A DNA stretch of 64,000 bases from Rugalucina vietnamica (lineage: Eukaryota; Mollusca; Bivalvia; Lucinida; Lucinidae), in assembly GCA_964017185.1 (NCBI GenBank), contig OZ024875.1:61003043-61067042 (forward strand), written 5' to 3'. Below the pieces are notes generated by a model that saw nothing but the letters and a program-made list of their open reading frames with translations, did no database searches and was not told where the DNA came from. Positions 22,275 to 34,220 of this stretch are shown one piece after another (position 1 is the stretch's first letter; every line of letters begins with the position of its first letter). A program made the position numbers and the translations under genes.

Positions 22275-22668
22275 TTTTATACATAATCCATTTAGATATT
22301 TAGAATATGTCACACGGTGTCGATTCACTAACTATGTGTCGTCTTTATAGTGCATGGTTAACTGTGCAACCAAATCTAACAGATTTATAGTGTTTTTGCA
22401 AAAGCGCACGAAGAAAAAGCATTAGGCCTATATATACTTTGCGCAATGAACGGCAAGCAACTGGTGTTTATCGTCGTACAAACGAGTAAATCTCTGCCAT
22501 TAAGTCAAACACATCTATACGATAGGTTCCGATGATGGGTTGAGGCCGAGGGGTTTAGGTCCGAGATGTATTTTGTTTTATCATCAGGCTGGTAAATTGC
22601 AAACGTTTGTTCTGTACTGTTACTTGTGGTTGTTGCAATAGCTTGCACTCGACTTGTAAGCATTGAAT

Positions 22669-22865
22669 ACTTAAAATTTCGTACGTTTCAACGAATAGTA
22701 CGAAATATTTGTCTTTGCGCTACGGGAGCGCACCTAAATTGTAGTGTACTTGCCTTATGCAGGGTGTATTGGTTATGTATGCACGGGTGATTTCATGAGT
22801 GAGCGATTTTACAATAGTTTGTAAGGTCAGTTTCTAGGCGGCTCTCGAAGTGGACAGTTTTGAAC
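22669..22865. repeat. 197-bp unit, perfect copy of 30049-30245
   Basis: Every base from 'acttaaaatttc' to 'cagttttgaac' is the same as at 30049-30245. It begins with an inverted repeat (ATTTCGTAC ... GTACGAAAT) and includes a small stem, TGCGCT and AGCGCA around ACGGG. It lies about 400 bp upstream of the reductase gene's start. No open frame of note. Confidence 0.97.
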
Positions 22866-23899
22866 AAACAACGAGCTTTCTACATGTACACATACTTGCG
22901 TTTGGTTGAAAGGTGTTCTCTTGATGAAGACTCGAGGAAATGGCAACGACAAAAGGCGCTTTTATGGAAGTTCGCCGACCGGCATTTTCTTTTTATATGT
23001 TACACGAAGTTGCTTCGATTTTGCTTTTTGGCATGTCCAACTTCGAGGGACAATCGATTGTTTCGCTAAATTACAGGTAAATCGCTAAACAGGGGAATTA
23101 ACTGAGTTTTCTGGGAAAATCGATACTACCTGTCAGAGTTCTCTTCGTTACAACTATACCTGTATCTTACCTTTAGAATATAGTCACTGTTGTCAAGGAT
23201 ACGTGCGCATACGATAAATGTCTAAAGTGAAGGTTGCAGATTTTGATAGGTTTACCCTCTTCAAATGCGATAATATAAGCAGGGGCAAATCAAAACAGGT
23301 CGCTTCTTGGAAAATTTTAATTTCTGTTTTCGCTACATTAAATTAATTTACGCATTTCACCAAATACTTAAAGCCTTGAAAACAATTAAATTTAAATGAA
23401 TTAGACACGTACATGTATTTTATAATTTTATGATGAGCGTGTATGTATTTGTATGTGTGGATGCAAATTATCGCAAAGTCAATCAATTACATGTACATGT
23501 ATGTACATATGTGTACTTTATAAATCCAGCCACAGTTAAGGCTTAAAGCGCATGTAATAATCTAAATACCATAATCAGAATAATCAGAAAAAAGCACAAT
23601 TTTAATCAATTTAAAACAAAAATCCTGATTTAATTTAATTCTTCAAAATATGCGGTTTTCTTGAAACAAGTATGGTAAACTAGATTTTCATATGCGGCAC
23701 AAAAACAAACTCGCAAATCATTTTTTTCTTATTTCACACACATAGTCATTTTTTGTGTGTGAGCAACAGGTTTGAATCCAGCCAGGTCGGAAAATCTATA
23801 TACAGTTTGTGTCGCGGCGCGTCAAGTTGGTACATAAATTATGCGTCCTTTAGTCCTTACAACAGACACGTGCCCTCAGGTAAATGTTTGCGCAGATTT
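22866..23899. other. Intergenic, no gene recognised
   Basis: Two overlapping frames of 60-69 codons at 22860-23088 show no family features. The stretch has many 'acatgtac'-type words. Confidence 0.4.
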
Positions 23900-24130
23900 G
23901 AGCCGCGATGCGAGAAAACTTGTCATCGGTGTTTTCGACAAGGTCTGACATAAACCAGGCTGTACAGTCAAAGACAAGGCTAGAAGCTTGAACTTTTGGA
24001 TTTAAGTAGAATAATAATTTTATTATCCGTGTAGCGAAATAAAAGGCGCTGATCATTTGTGCAGTTACTGTACAACTGTTCTGCGTCTTTTTCGCGTAGG
24101 CAAATATCTTGTTTTCTCATGATGCGGCTC
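23900..24130 (+). mobile_element. Family P MITE with ATTT target duplication
   Basis: GAGCCGCGATGCGAGAAAAC to GATGCGGCTC, flanked by ATTT at 23896-23899 and 24131-24134. The palindrome is partly decayed (TGTGCAGTTACTGTACA). Confidence 0.92.
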
Positions 24131-24264
24131 ATTTTATAGTTTCATATACCTGACACGCTCAGGTTTAAGGGCTACAAACCAGAATGTTTAGCTTCTTTAT
24201 TTTAGTTGATTTAGTCCTTGATAAAGTATTGGAATGATGATTAAATTGTTGAAAATAACATTAT

Positions 24265-24530
24265 AAAAACCTGTCCGTGAAAGAATACCCCCTTTTATAT
24301 AGTAAAATTGGGGTTGACAGGGTTATACCTCTTTTTCTTATTTTTGAAATAACATAGATTGTAGGTAGTCGTTAGAACCGCCTCGGCGAGGCGATTCTAA
24401 CGTGTACCCAAATCAATGTTTTGAACAAAATTATGAAAACTATCAACAATTTTCCAATGAAATTTTCAATTTTTTACAGCAGAAACAAATCTCTGCATTT
24501 TGCATGGGCAAGTTTCTGTAATGAAACATG
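24265..24530. mobile_element. Second palindrome-core element (family Q)
   Basis: It runs from 'cctgtccgtgaaagaatacc' to 'gcatgggcaagtttctgta'. The core at 24371-24401 is a 31-bp palindrome with one arm mismatch (GTTAGAACCGCC against GGCGATTCTAAC), inside a longer hairpin made by 'catagattgt' and 'aatcaatgtt'. Confidence 0.8.
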
Positions 24531-24569
24531 CAGCAATCAAAAGCATACTGTGATTTTCGAAAAAAAAGA

Positions 24570-24572
<3 letters not shown>

Positions 24573-24623
<51 letters not shown>
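24573..24623. repeat. (CT)n microsatellite
   Basis: Uninterrupted CT dinucleotides of about 50 bp. A predicted peptide of alternating Leu and Ser across it is an artefact. Confidence 0.97.
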
Positions 24624-24626
<3 letters not shown>

Positions 24627-24659
24627 CAAAGAAAATAATGAACGAAAAAATATTTTAAA

Positions 24660-25264
24660 ATAAAAAAAAAAGATGCAATACATCAGCGCAACAAAAAACG
24701 GGGTTCATTAAAAATGAAGGTTTTGTCATTTCATTATTTGCATATAAAAGCCATATTCTTTGTTCTTACATCATCAATTAAAGAGGCTCTTTTCGAGAAA
24801 AGTCACAAAAATATAATTTTAGCATCCTACATGGCTTAGCATAGGGGAAGACTTGTAAAATATAATCTTGTCATTTATTAAATTATTAATTTTGATTCTT
24901 TTAAAGATGTGATGATAGGCTGCCACAAATACCACTTATTGTAAAAACATTACTCTGAAAGGGCAATAGTTGGTGTCATAAATCAATTATAGACACGCGT
25001 GCTACAGTCAGTGGCTACCAGTTCACACCTGACATTTAAAGATGCGCTATCACAATGTCAGTTTACTTTCAAAACTTTATGAAATGAATGATATTTTTCA
25101 GGCCTGTTACTCTTTAATTATACTACCTTTCTTATTTTTCTTATTTTATTACATAAACTTTTTGTGAAATTGATAAAGTATACTGCTTTAAATTTGTCGA
25201 AACATAATCTAAAATTATCAATTCCTGTTTTATCATGTATATTATTTAAACATATTGCATAAGG
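24660..25264. other. AT-rich, no feature recognised
   Basis: Nothing beyond short A-runs. Confidence 0.5.
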
Positions 25265-25268
25265 ACTA

Positions 25269-25271
25269 TAA

Positions 25272-25334
<63 letters not shown>

Positions 25335-25335
25335 A
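25269..25335. repeat. (AATA)n microsatellite
   Basis: About 16 AATA units in a row. Confidence 0.97.
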
Positions 25336-28260
25336 ACTCGGTCAATCAAATGGATTATGGATTAGGGTACGGAATTACCTGCAAATGCTAAGAGATTTAC
25401 CTGTAGACTATTAAGATAGCGACATTAAAATCAATAACAGCGATTAGATGCGAAGCGTCAAAAAATTAATGAAAAATAAAATGGTTTGCTTGCTTGGATA
25501 TCAAAAGGGCTCTATTTATTTTTTGTTTATTTATACAAATTTCGTATCAGCGTGTTCGCCATTTAATTGCGCATATGCCCCCGTTTGCACAGAAAAAATA
25601 TTTACATTATTAAAATAATTATGACCGGTTTTCTAACAGTGAACCCATTTCATACAGAAATTTCACTATATGTTTAATTAGTCCTAGGTTTGAACAAAAA
25701 TGGTGAAAAAGGTCCAAAAAGTACTAATCCAAATTTCATAAAACTTATATCAGGACGTTTGGGAGGTAATAAGGAAAAACATATGTTTGCACAGGAATGA
25801 TCCATCGATTAGTTTTAAAGATATTACCATAAAACCAACAGATTCCATTGTAATTCCCTATTAACGTTCAAGCCAGTTGCCGATACCTGGCTGTCTTTAA
25901 AAGTCCCGTATGTGTGGTATTGTCAGTTTGACGTTTCACCAGTAAACTGTTCTGATTCTGATTCTGAATTATACACGTACAACGTGTGTCGGTGTACTAA
26001 GTGTCAATGTAATACTTGTAAAACGCATGTATATAAATCTTCGTTTACACGAGCTTGGACATTTTATATGAATGCAAGTAACAGTTTATGCGGCAAAACA
26101 TATACGCATACATATCTAACATTGTGAACAAGTGAAGTTATTGGTAAAAAATAAATAAATAATAAACTAAAAAAATAAAAAAAAATAATAAATAAGGTAA
26201 TAAATGAATAAATCAAATTTAGTTTTAGACAGTGTACAGGTATGTCGAAACCAGTGGAAAGCAAGGTGAGTAGAATACATAAAGAAATGAATAAATAAAC
26301 GAGTAAATGAATAAATGAATTATTAGAGAAACATCAACAAAAGGTGTTTGGATACTGTTGTAAATGCACATTGAAAGAGAAAAGAAAGCATATCGGAAAT
26401 TTATTTCGAAATATCCTAGACTATAGACGATCGAAATATTCATAGTTCATTATACGGAACCCTGATCATGTATATATTGTCATTGCAGTTTATTGTCAAT
26501 GAGTGAAACACAGTATCGGCAGTACCAAGGCGACATTCCACCTAGTCGGTAACACCATTGACATGAAGCGGAAATGAGGTTGTTTAGAGCCACGAGAATG
26601 TGGGTATTAGCATTCCTGTGTCATCTGATTGTTGAATGGACTTCAAAGTGAAAAAGATGAGTATATCATGCTTCTCATACGCACATTTTAGAAAGAACAG
26701 ACAGCAGACGTTTAATTAAGAACTGTATGTTCAGACCCTGTAGTTACCGCTCCGTACGCTAAGTACCGTTACGCTACGGATATATTATTTTCAAACATGA
26801 GCAGGGAAAATAAATGATGAACATGGTCACATAAAACGACTTATGCGTGATGTTTTTATAATTATACATGTACGATTTTAATTTCAGTTTTCCGTTCAAT
26901 TAATATGAGCGTATGTTTTGTTTAAACAAGCTTTTATTTGTGCATATCGAATCTTAACGTAAATCACAGCTATGGCAAGTGTAACATGCCCTGATTCAAA
27001 TTGAAATACACTAAAATAATTCACATTCCCCGACATGGTGCAACTATCCCAGAAACGCTCTGAAAAAGGTAAGTTAAGTGGAGAAACTTAATTTAAGCGA
27101 GATAATCGCCAATTTTAAATGGAAACACAGATCTTTCTTCTATGCAAAGCTACGAAATATCGGAGGTCATTAAGACGAAATGATATATTGGAGGTAAAAG
27201 TAGGTAAAGATCAGAAAATCATATCACATTTGATAAACGAGAAAAGTTATACTATGTACGAATGTTTCAGCTCGATACAGATCGACTTCAAGATGAAAGT
27301 TCCTGACCCTGATTGATCGTTTGAGACTGTAGAGTCAGTTTGGTTAAGTGACATGATGACTAAACAATAAGATAAGTATGATTTTGAGGAGTCTTGTTTT
27401 ACATTTATAAATATATCAGATAATGGTTTTACGGATGCACAGAGGCTTCACGGATGTCACAGTGATACGAGAAAGTAGGATAGAATTATGTCAGTCAATT
27501 GCGGAATGTAATTTTTCCAATTATCCGACATGCACATTTGAATAGTACTGCTGCTAATGAGTAATTTGGCTCAAGCGTTATCGAGTAAGTATATCGTTCA
27601 GTTCTTTTATAATGAGACTAAGGCACAGAAAACCATGAAACATGTAACAATGAATTACTGTATTGCCGGAAACAAAATAAGATACGGAATCATTGATCGG
27701 CAATGTATCTCAAGTCATGTTGTTTAAAGTGGTAATAATGCAATGTCATTTGAAGGACCAGACATAATCTGACAGAAAGAAGTCAGTGAAAGGTAAGGTA
27801 AACTTGGCGAAAGGCACATTTTTATGCAGAAAAAAACAAAAAACAAAAAAAAAAAAAAAAAAAAAAAAAAACAGCCAAAATTCGGAATACCAGTCACAAG
27901 GAAGTGACGATTGAATTACAATTGAACACAATGTAAGCTTAAGGCCTTTGCTATATACATCCGTTCATGGTGTTTTATTTTGTCGTTGAATGAGCTGGAA
28001 AGAGGCAAGAATCAGTATTTTGATATAAACACATCAAGTTCGGCATGAAAAGATTTTGTTTAGATGCACTCATTCAAGGCGAAACAAAAATGAAATTCTG
28101 CATATGAGACACAAGATGTAGGTCTTGCATTATGTTCAGATGAAACTTGCATATTGTACTTTCGGAGAATCTGGAATCCTGCATCAGATCCGTGACGCAA
28201 TATTTTAAGGCGTTCATTTGTAGCATGAAGTGTATCAGAGCTAAACGGTAAGTTGATTAT
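25336..28260. other. AT-rich intergenic block
   Basis: No gene is supported. At 25917-25966 the words 'gacgtttcaccagtaaact' and repeated TTCTGA match 50455-50506. TGAATAAA-like tetranucleotide tracts lie at 26140-26320 and an A-run at 27839-27871. A 65-codon frame with ATG at 27119 has no recognisable feature. Confidence 0.45.
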
Positions 28261-28261
28261 A

Positions 28262-28530
28262 AAGCCCCGGATGAAGGCAGTATAGACACGCAGATGATCG
28301 AGTAAAAATCAGAAGCTATGAGGCGACTGGAAATGATATACATGTATATAGGCAACAAGAAAGGTTTGTGATTAGTGACCCGAAAAGGCGGGAAATACAT
28401 TTTGAGCCCCGGATGAGGCTAAAATAAGTGCCGCGGAAGAGGTAAATAACGAGTCCCGGATGCGACTAAACATCTGCCCCGGATGTGGCATGAAATATAA
28501 GTCCCGTATGAAGATAGATAACTGAATAAA
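28262..28530 (+). repeat. Degenerate short tandem repeat, CCCCGGATGAGGC type
   Basis: CCCGGATG-like cores recur near 28264, 28407, 28456, 28479 and 28503, spaced about 23-28 bp in the denser part, each followed by an A-rich tail such as 'taaaataag'. Confidence 0.6.
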
Positions 28531-28539
28531 GTTAGAATT

Positions 28540-29939
28540 ATGGATGTACAATGTATTAGCACTAATAATGCTGGTGACGTGAATAAGGCGGGCACGATTA
28601 GCCCGAATTGTGAGCGGGTGATGTGAGCCCGTGAGTGATTTGAATTTAGACTCTGTATAAGGAGACGCAAGTCCGAATACTGCTTGATAAGACTGAATGA
28701 AGCTGGAAGTACATGCTTTACGTGATGCGTAAGTAAATTGGATTAGTATACAAACATTACAGAAAGTGGATACCCATAGATGAGAGAGCATATTCTTGTA
28801 TTTGTAAGTTGGATAAAGTTTTATCAGATTTGTATGAAAATATACGTACTGCAGCAGTAATGACAACGCAGAATGAAAAAGTTATTCGTGTAACATATAT
28901 GATGTATTGTATAGAGAAAATGGAATGCGGGTTGCACAACCCTGTTGTTCAAGCAATTTGGCAGTTGAACACATACGGTACAAACATTTTACGATTACCG
29001 ATCTGCTGCTTTGACTAGACGTTTCAAATGATTGGTTGATATTAGCGGTACAAATCCGCAAAAACCAACAGTTGTTCAGATAAATAGAAGAATCGTTTTT
29101 CTATTGTACATTTTAATTCAAAGAATTTTCAGAAGTGTTTGACTATATATTTGAATAGTCGTTTACCATGCTATCTGTTATATAATGTCTCTTTTTCAGA
29201 GACTGGCTCGCAGGCTGGCGTTTACGAAAAGAATGAAAAACTTCAATAAAGGAGAAAACATTGGGAAATGTGTATTGTGGACTTTATCAGGAATGTTACA
29301 TATATATAAGTCAGTTGACTACGTAAAAAAGACGATGATAGTGTTTGCTTTATTGTACGTCATTGGCTTAGCTTTAAATGCTAATTAATCATTTTAGAGC
29401 ATATTTTGTTAGCCTGTGTGGTTTTGAGAATTTATGACAAGGGTTGTGCGTGAGTTGGTATATTGTTTTGATGTATTTTAACAGAAGAGCGTATATTGGT
29501 AACGCCAATTGGTGCCATATGTTCGAAACTAGTAACGTTTTATCTCGATTTAAGATAAAAATTTTATATTTTGAAGTCGTTTTATGCAAGGCAATAATAA
29601 TTATGGTTTATTTCAAATGATATTTTCTTTGCATTATGAGATGGATTTTTAAATTCAAATGGGGCGATGCATAACTGCAGGATAAATGAACAGATTGTTT
29701 AAAAGAAATGATAAATTTATAAGCATGTTTTTCAGTCGTTTTCACATCTTTACATTTAAGATTTTGTCATTTTTGTCAAGTGTTTATCCATAAATTAACA
29801 ACTGAAGCTTAGAAGTAAAACGCACGCATGAAGATGCACACTATTATGTCAGTAATGTTGGATTGGTGTGTTCATTAAGAATTTTGTACCGAAGAATCTT
29901 GTATTTTTTGTTGCAATATTTGTCATTTTTATGTATTAG
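28540..29939. other. Intergenic, no gene recognised
   Basis: A 67-codon ATG frame at 29185-29388 ends in a hydrophobic stretch (MIVFALLYVIGLALNAN) but has no other support. The rest is AT-rich. Confidence 0.4.
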
Positions 29940-30262
29940 AATCTATACAAATTTTGGTCTTTTCGCGCTTCTAACATTTGTATTCTTCTAAAGTGCGCCA
30001 AAATGCATCAAACGTGTTGTTTTGATTTGTTGCCGAAGCAAAGAAAAGACTTAAAATTTCGTACGTTTCAACGAATAGTACGAAATATTTGTCTTTGCGC
30101 TACGGGAGCGCACCTAAATTGTAGTGTACTTGCCTTATGCAGGGTGTATTGGTTATGTATGCACGGGTGATTTCATGAGTGAGCGATTTTACAATAGTTT
30201 GTAAGGTCAGTTTCTAGGCGGCTCTCGAAGTGGACAGTTTTGAACCAAAATTTGTATAGATT
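29940..30262. repeat. Composite unit bounded by a perfect 19-bp inverted repeat
   Basis: AATCTATACAAATTTTGGT at 29940-29958 is the exact reverse complement of 30244-30262. Inside are a 62-bp block (29990-30051) repeated exactly at about 30592-30653, and directly joined to it the 197-bp block (30049-30245) that also occurs at 22669-22865. The two blocks overlap at the shared bases ACT. Confidence 0.9.
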
Positions 30263-30970
30263 AGATGATCTTAAGGTGTTAGATTGCCACCTTCCCTATA
30301 GAAGGAGTATACTGCATTGCATGTAATCTACAGCCTTTTTACCAGCTAGAAAAAATAAGGGCTAGTTGGATGTTTTTGCTGGGCGGCGGGTATTCTGTAC
30401 GGGGTCAAGATCATCCACAGTAGACCTCTGAAAGTGACCAAACTATTAACGTATTTTTGTAAGCAATTCGGGCAAAATCCAGTGCCTTCAATTCGGCCTG
30501 TTTTCTCCAGGAACAACTGCTTTATCTACCCTTGACGTCAAACCAAACGCTTTACTGCTGTCACTTTCTCATGTTCACTGTTCACTTCAATAAAGTGCGC
30601 CAAAATGCATCAAACGTGTTGTTTTGATTTGTTGCCGAAGCAAAGAAAAGACTGTGCGTTTCCATAGGAAATGATTCGCTAATTGTCTTTGTTAACCGTC
30701 AGTTTCCGGACCAAACATTCTTGAACTAGTATAGCATCCTTCGAAGCGAGAGTGTACGGTTTGTGAGGCGCAGTATCTGTCTGAATGAGGTTCAGCTCTG
30801 TATTATAGTGTATAGCCATGTAAACTTGAGAACATGCAAGCCAATTTTTATAACACCTTTTATATTTCAAGATTAAAGATTTGTGATAATATTTTAAGTA
30901 TTGTTTTATATTCATCATAAATTAGTTGGGAACAGACAAGAATAATATATTTCAACGTGTGTGTGTGTGT
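30263..30970. other. Intergenic, contains second copy of the 62-bp block
   Basis: The 62-bp block (AAAGTGCGCC ... AAAGAAAAGACT) lies at about 30592-30653. Otherwise no gene. A short (GT)n run lies at 30958-30970. Confidence 0.6.
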
Positions 30971-30975
30971 ACTGG

Positions 30976-30985
30976 TATATAAAAG
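30976..30985 (+). promoter_or_regulatory. TATA box candidate
   Basis: TATATAAAAG lies 73 bp before the ATG at 31058. A start about 30 bp downstream (near 31007) would leave a short leader that contains one mini-ORF, ATGGTATATGGTTAA at 31021-31035. Confidence 0.4.
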
Positions 30986-31057
30986 ATGGCTTTAAACAAC
31001 CTTACCTAATAAATTAAATCATGGTATATGGTTAAAATTATGAGAATCTGAGTAAAG

Positions 31058-31510
31058 ATGACCGACACTGGTAAACTGGAAAATAAACCAGGTGTTATTA
31101 ACGAAAGTAAAGTTCAGAAGGAATCCTTGGAGCCTGAACATCCTGCAGGAGCGCATACCATTCAATCAGATAAAACTGGCGAACGGCATGATTCAGAGAT
31201 TGATGAAAAGATTCATGTGAAAGATGAAGGAAAAACAGACAGTGAGGGTGAAATAAAAGAAAAACTTGCAAGCGATAGTAATAAGAAGAAAAAGAAAAGA
31301 AACAAAGTCGACTTTGACGACCAACGGCGAATGTTGAAAAGTGAGCCTGTTGGTAATCGAAAAGAGAAACTGAATAAAGTCAGGATTGAGTTCCAGAAAC
31401 GCATTATAACAAAACTGGGATTCTTTAATTCTGTTCGAGCGCAAGAGAAGAAGTGGGGCGCTAAGAAAGATCTTCGGAAAAGCAGGATGGATACGCAGAC
31501 AGCTGGTTAG
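31058..31510 (+). CDS. Charged Lys/Glu-rich protein, function unknown
   Basis: The 150-codon ATG frame has good start context (AAAGATGAC) and follows a TATA-like box. The first 75 residues are acidic and polar (KTDSEGEIKEK). A lysine cluster KKKKKRNK near residues 76-85 could be a nuclear localisation signal. The last 70 residues look like a basic amphipathic helix region (RKEKLNKVRIEFQKRIITK). I recognise no domain. The stop TAG lies inside GTTAGT, which could instead be a splice donor (GT at 31505), so this may be a first exon. Codon use looks protein-like compared with neighbouring AT-rich frames, but this is an impression. Confidence 0.45.
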   Translation: MTDTGKLENKPGVINESKVQKESLEPEHPAGAHTIQSDKTGERHDSEIDEKIHVKDEGKTDSEGEIKEKLASDSNKKKKKRNKVDFDDQRRMLKSEPVGNRKEKLNKVRIEFQKRIITKLGFFNSVRAQEKKWGAKKDLRKSRMDTQTAG

Positions 31511-31649
31511 TATAACATCACATTAACACAATTACTATGTAATAAAACTTGAAATACGTACTGCAGCTCAGCTAGCCGAGATATAATGACTTATCTAAAT
31601 GAAAATATGTTTAATGTACGTAAGTTCATTTTAATCCTTAATCATTTTT

Positions 31650-31681
<32 letters not shown>

Positions 31682-32028
31682 GAAGAAACAAAAACGAATG
31701 CAGTGAACTCATGTAAATGTTGATTTACATTATTTCGATTTATGCGTTCATAAAGGGGCTTCATTCGGTTTGCTGTTAAGTAAACTTAGGTTTATCTCCA
31801 GCATGGATCATTTTTCAAGCAAGTGTTCATGAGTAGTATACAAGTTTATCTCCAGCATGGATAATTTTTCAAGCAATGTGAAAATAGTATCTGCTCTCTA
31901 CATTTTTTAAGGATGCTAATTGATCAACTGCAATACGGTCCTCGAAAATACAGGCACTGATTAGTATCATAGACCAGATGCCCAGCTGCATGATCAAACT
32001 ACCGATTACAATGTCCTTTGTCATAAAT
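31511..32028. other. Intergenic with A-run
   Basis: An A-run of about 30 bp lies at 31653-31681. 'gtttatctccagcatggat' occurs twice, at about 31790 and 31845. No gene. Confidence 0.5.
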
Positions 32029-32189
32029 GAGCCGCCGCATAAGATAACCAGCAATCTGCATATGCGAAAAAAAAAGCCCCAGATCATCCGTGCAGTGACT
32101 GCACGGATGATCAGCGCCTTTGTTTTCGCTACACAGATAGTACAATCCCTCTTATTCTTACATCCGAATTTGAGCTTCTATCTATAAAG
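32029..32189 (-). mobile_element. Family P MITE cut by the 45-bp array
   Basis: It starts with GAGCCGCCGC. The palindrome at 32082-32112 is perfect over 31 bp with arms GATCATCCGTGCAGT and ACTGCACGGATGATC around G. The long arm is lost where the tandem array begins. Confidence 0.88.
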
Positions 32190-34000
32190 AGTCTGTATGT
32201 GAGCTGCATAAACTTTGACTACTCTGTGTTTCACATCCTGTATGTGTGACTACTCTATGTTTCAGATCCTGTATGTGAGATACATAAACTTTGACTACTC
32301 TGTTTCAGATCCTGTATGTGAGATACATAAACCTTGACTACTCTATGTTTCAGATCCTGTATGTAAGCTGCATAAACTTAGTCTACTCTATGTTTCAGAT
32401 CCTGTATGTGAGATACATAAACTTTGACTACTCTATGTTTCAGATCCTATATGTGAGATACATAAACCTTGACTACTCTATGTTTAAGATCCTGTATGTA
32501 AGCTGCATAAACTTAGTCTTCTCTATGTTTCAGATCCTGTATGTGAGATACATAAACTTTGACTACTCTATGTTTCAGATCCTGTATGTAAGCTGCATAA
32601 ACTAAGTCTACTCTATGTTTCAGATCCTGTATGTGAGATACATAAACTTTGACTACTCTATGTTTCAGATCCTGTATGTAAGCTGCATCAACTTAGACTA
32701 CTCTATGTTTCAGATCCTGTATGTAAGCTGCATAAACTAAGTCTACTCTATGTTTCAGATCCTGTATGTGTGATACATAAACTTTGACTACTCTATGTTT
32801 CAGATCCTGTATGTGAGATACATAAACCTTGACTACTCTATGTTTCAGATCCTGTATGTGTGATACATAAGCTTTGACTACTCTATGTTTCAGATCCTGT
32901 ATGTGTGACTACTCTATGTTTCAGATCCTGTATGTGTGACTACTCTATGTTTCAGATCCTGTATGTAAGCTGCATAAACTTAGTCTACTCTGTGTTTCAG
33001 ATCCTGTATGTGAGATACATAAACCTTGACTACTCTATGTTTCAGATCCTGTATGTAAGCTGCATAAACTTAGTATACTCTATGTTTCAGATCCTGTATG
33101 TAAGCTGCATAGACTTAGTCTACTCTATGTTTCAGATCCTGTATGTAAGCTTCATTAACTTAGTCTACTCTATGTTTCAATCCTGTATGTAAGCTGCATA
33201 AACTTAGTCTACTCAATGTTTCAGATCCTGTATATGAGATACATAAACTTAGTCTACTATATGTTTCAGATCCTGTATGTGAGATACATAAACTTTGACT
33301 ACTCTATGTTTCAGATCCTTTTTGTAAGCTGCATAAACTTAGTCTACTCTATGTTTCAGATCCTGTATGTGAGATACATAAACTTTGACTACTCTATGTT
33401 TCAGATCCTGTAAGTGAGATACATAAACCCTGACTATTCTATGTTTCAGATCCTGTATGTGAGATGCATAAACTTTGACTACTCTATGTTTCAGATCCTG
33501 TATGTGAGATACATAAACCTTGACTACTCTATGTTTCAAATCCTGTATGTAAGCTGCATAAACTTAGTCTACTCTATGTTTCAGATCCTGTATGTAAGCT
33601 GCATAAACTTAGTCTGCTCTATGTTTCAGATCCTGTATGTGAGATACATAAACTTTGACTACTCTATGTTTCAGATCCTGTATGTAAGCTGCATAAACTT
33701 AGTCTACTCTATGTTTCAAATCCTGTATGTGAGATACATGTACATAAACTTTGACTACTCTGTTTCAGATCCTGTATGTGAGATACATAAACTTTGACTA
33801 CTCTATGTTTCAAATCCTGTATGTAAGCTGCATAAACTTAGTCTACTCCATGTTTCAGATCCTGTATGTGAGATACATAAACTTTGACTACTTTATGTTT
33901 CAGATCCTGTATGTGAGATACATAAACTTTGACTACTCTATGTTACAGATCCTGTATGTAAGCTGCATAAACTTAGTCGACTCTATGTTTCAGATCCTGT
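32190..34000. repeat. 45-bp tandem array, about 40 units
   Basis: The unit is 45 bp: TACTCTATGTTTCAGATCCT followed by GTATGTGAGATACATAAAC or GTATGTAAGCTGCATAAAC and a TTTGAC or TTAGTC end. Both variants are interspersed rather than separated. Because 45 is divisible by three, long frames stay open (15-residue repeats such as ILYVRYINFDYSMFQ), but they break repeatedly, have no common start, and frames are open on the minus strand as well, so I do not call a gene. Confidence 0.95.
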
Positions 34001-34118
34001 GGTGTTGAGAGCCAGTACACCAGTTGATGCATTTATCACACAGAGGAATGAAGTATGATCATCGGAAATCATAGACTGCATTGCAATGTGTACATGACCT
34101 TGTTGGAATTGATATCAT

Positions 34119-34220
34119 AATCAGCACCTTTGCTTTCAAAACAAACTATTATATCTAAATCGGAAGTTTCAAGCCTCTAATGGTGTTCTCTTGATAAGGT
34201 GCCTGGTTTGTGTAGAAAAT
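34119..34220 (-). mobile_element. Family P MITE fragment
   Basis: 'tcagcacctttgctttc' followed by 'aaatcggaagtttcaagcct' and 'ggtgcctggtttgtgt' match the long arm of family P. Both ends are missing. Confidence 0.6.

Noticed and set aside
24265..24530. CRISPR-like or bacterial features suggested by repeated palindromes
   Set aside because: Copies are dispersed, not spaced arrays, and genes in the window have animal-type introns.
24421..24663. Frame with alternating Leu-Ser
   Set aside because: Produced by the CT microsatellite; the flanks are family Q repeat sequence.
28372..28866. 164-codon minus-strand frame
   Set aside because: Overlaps a degenerate tandem repeat, has no recognisable domain and shares space with other similar-length frames.
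29185..29388. 67-codon frame ending in a hydrophobic stretch
   Set aside because: Has an ATG but no homology I recognise and no promoter or splice context; too short to support.
32291..34008. Several frames with 15-residue repeats, up to 127 codons
   Set aside because: Unit length of 45 bp keeps frames open by default; frames break often, lack a common start, and both strands show them.
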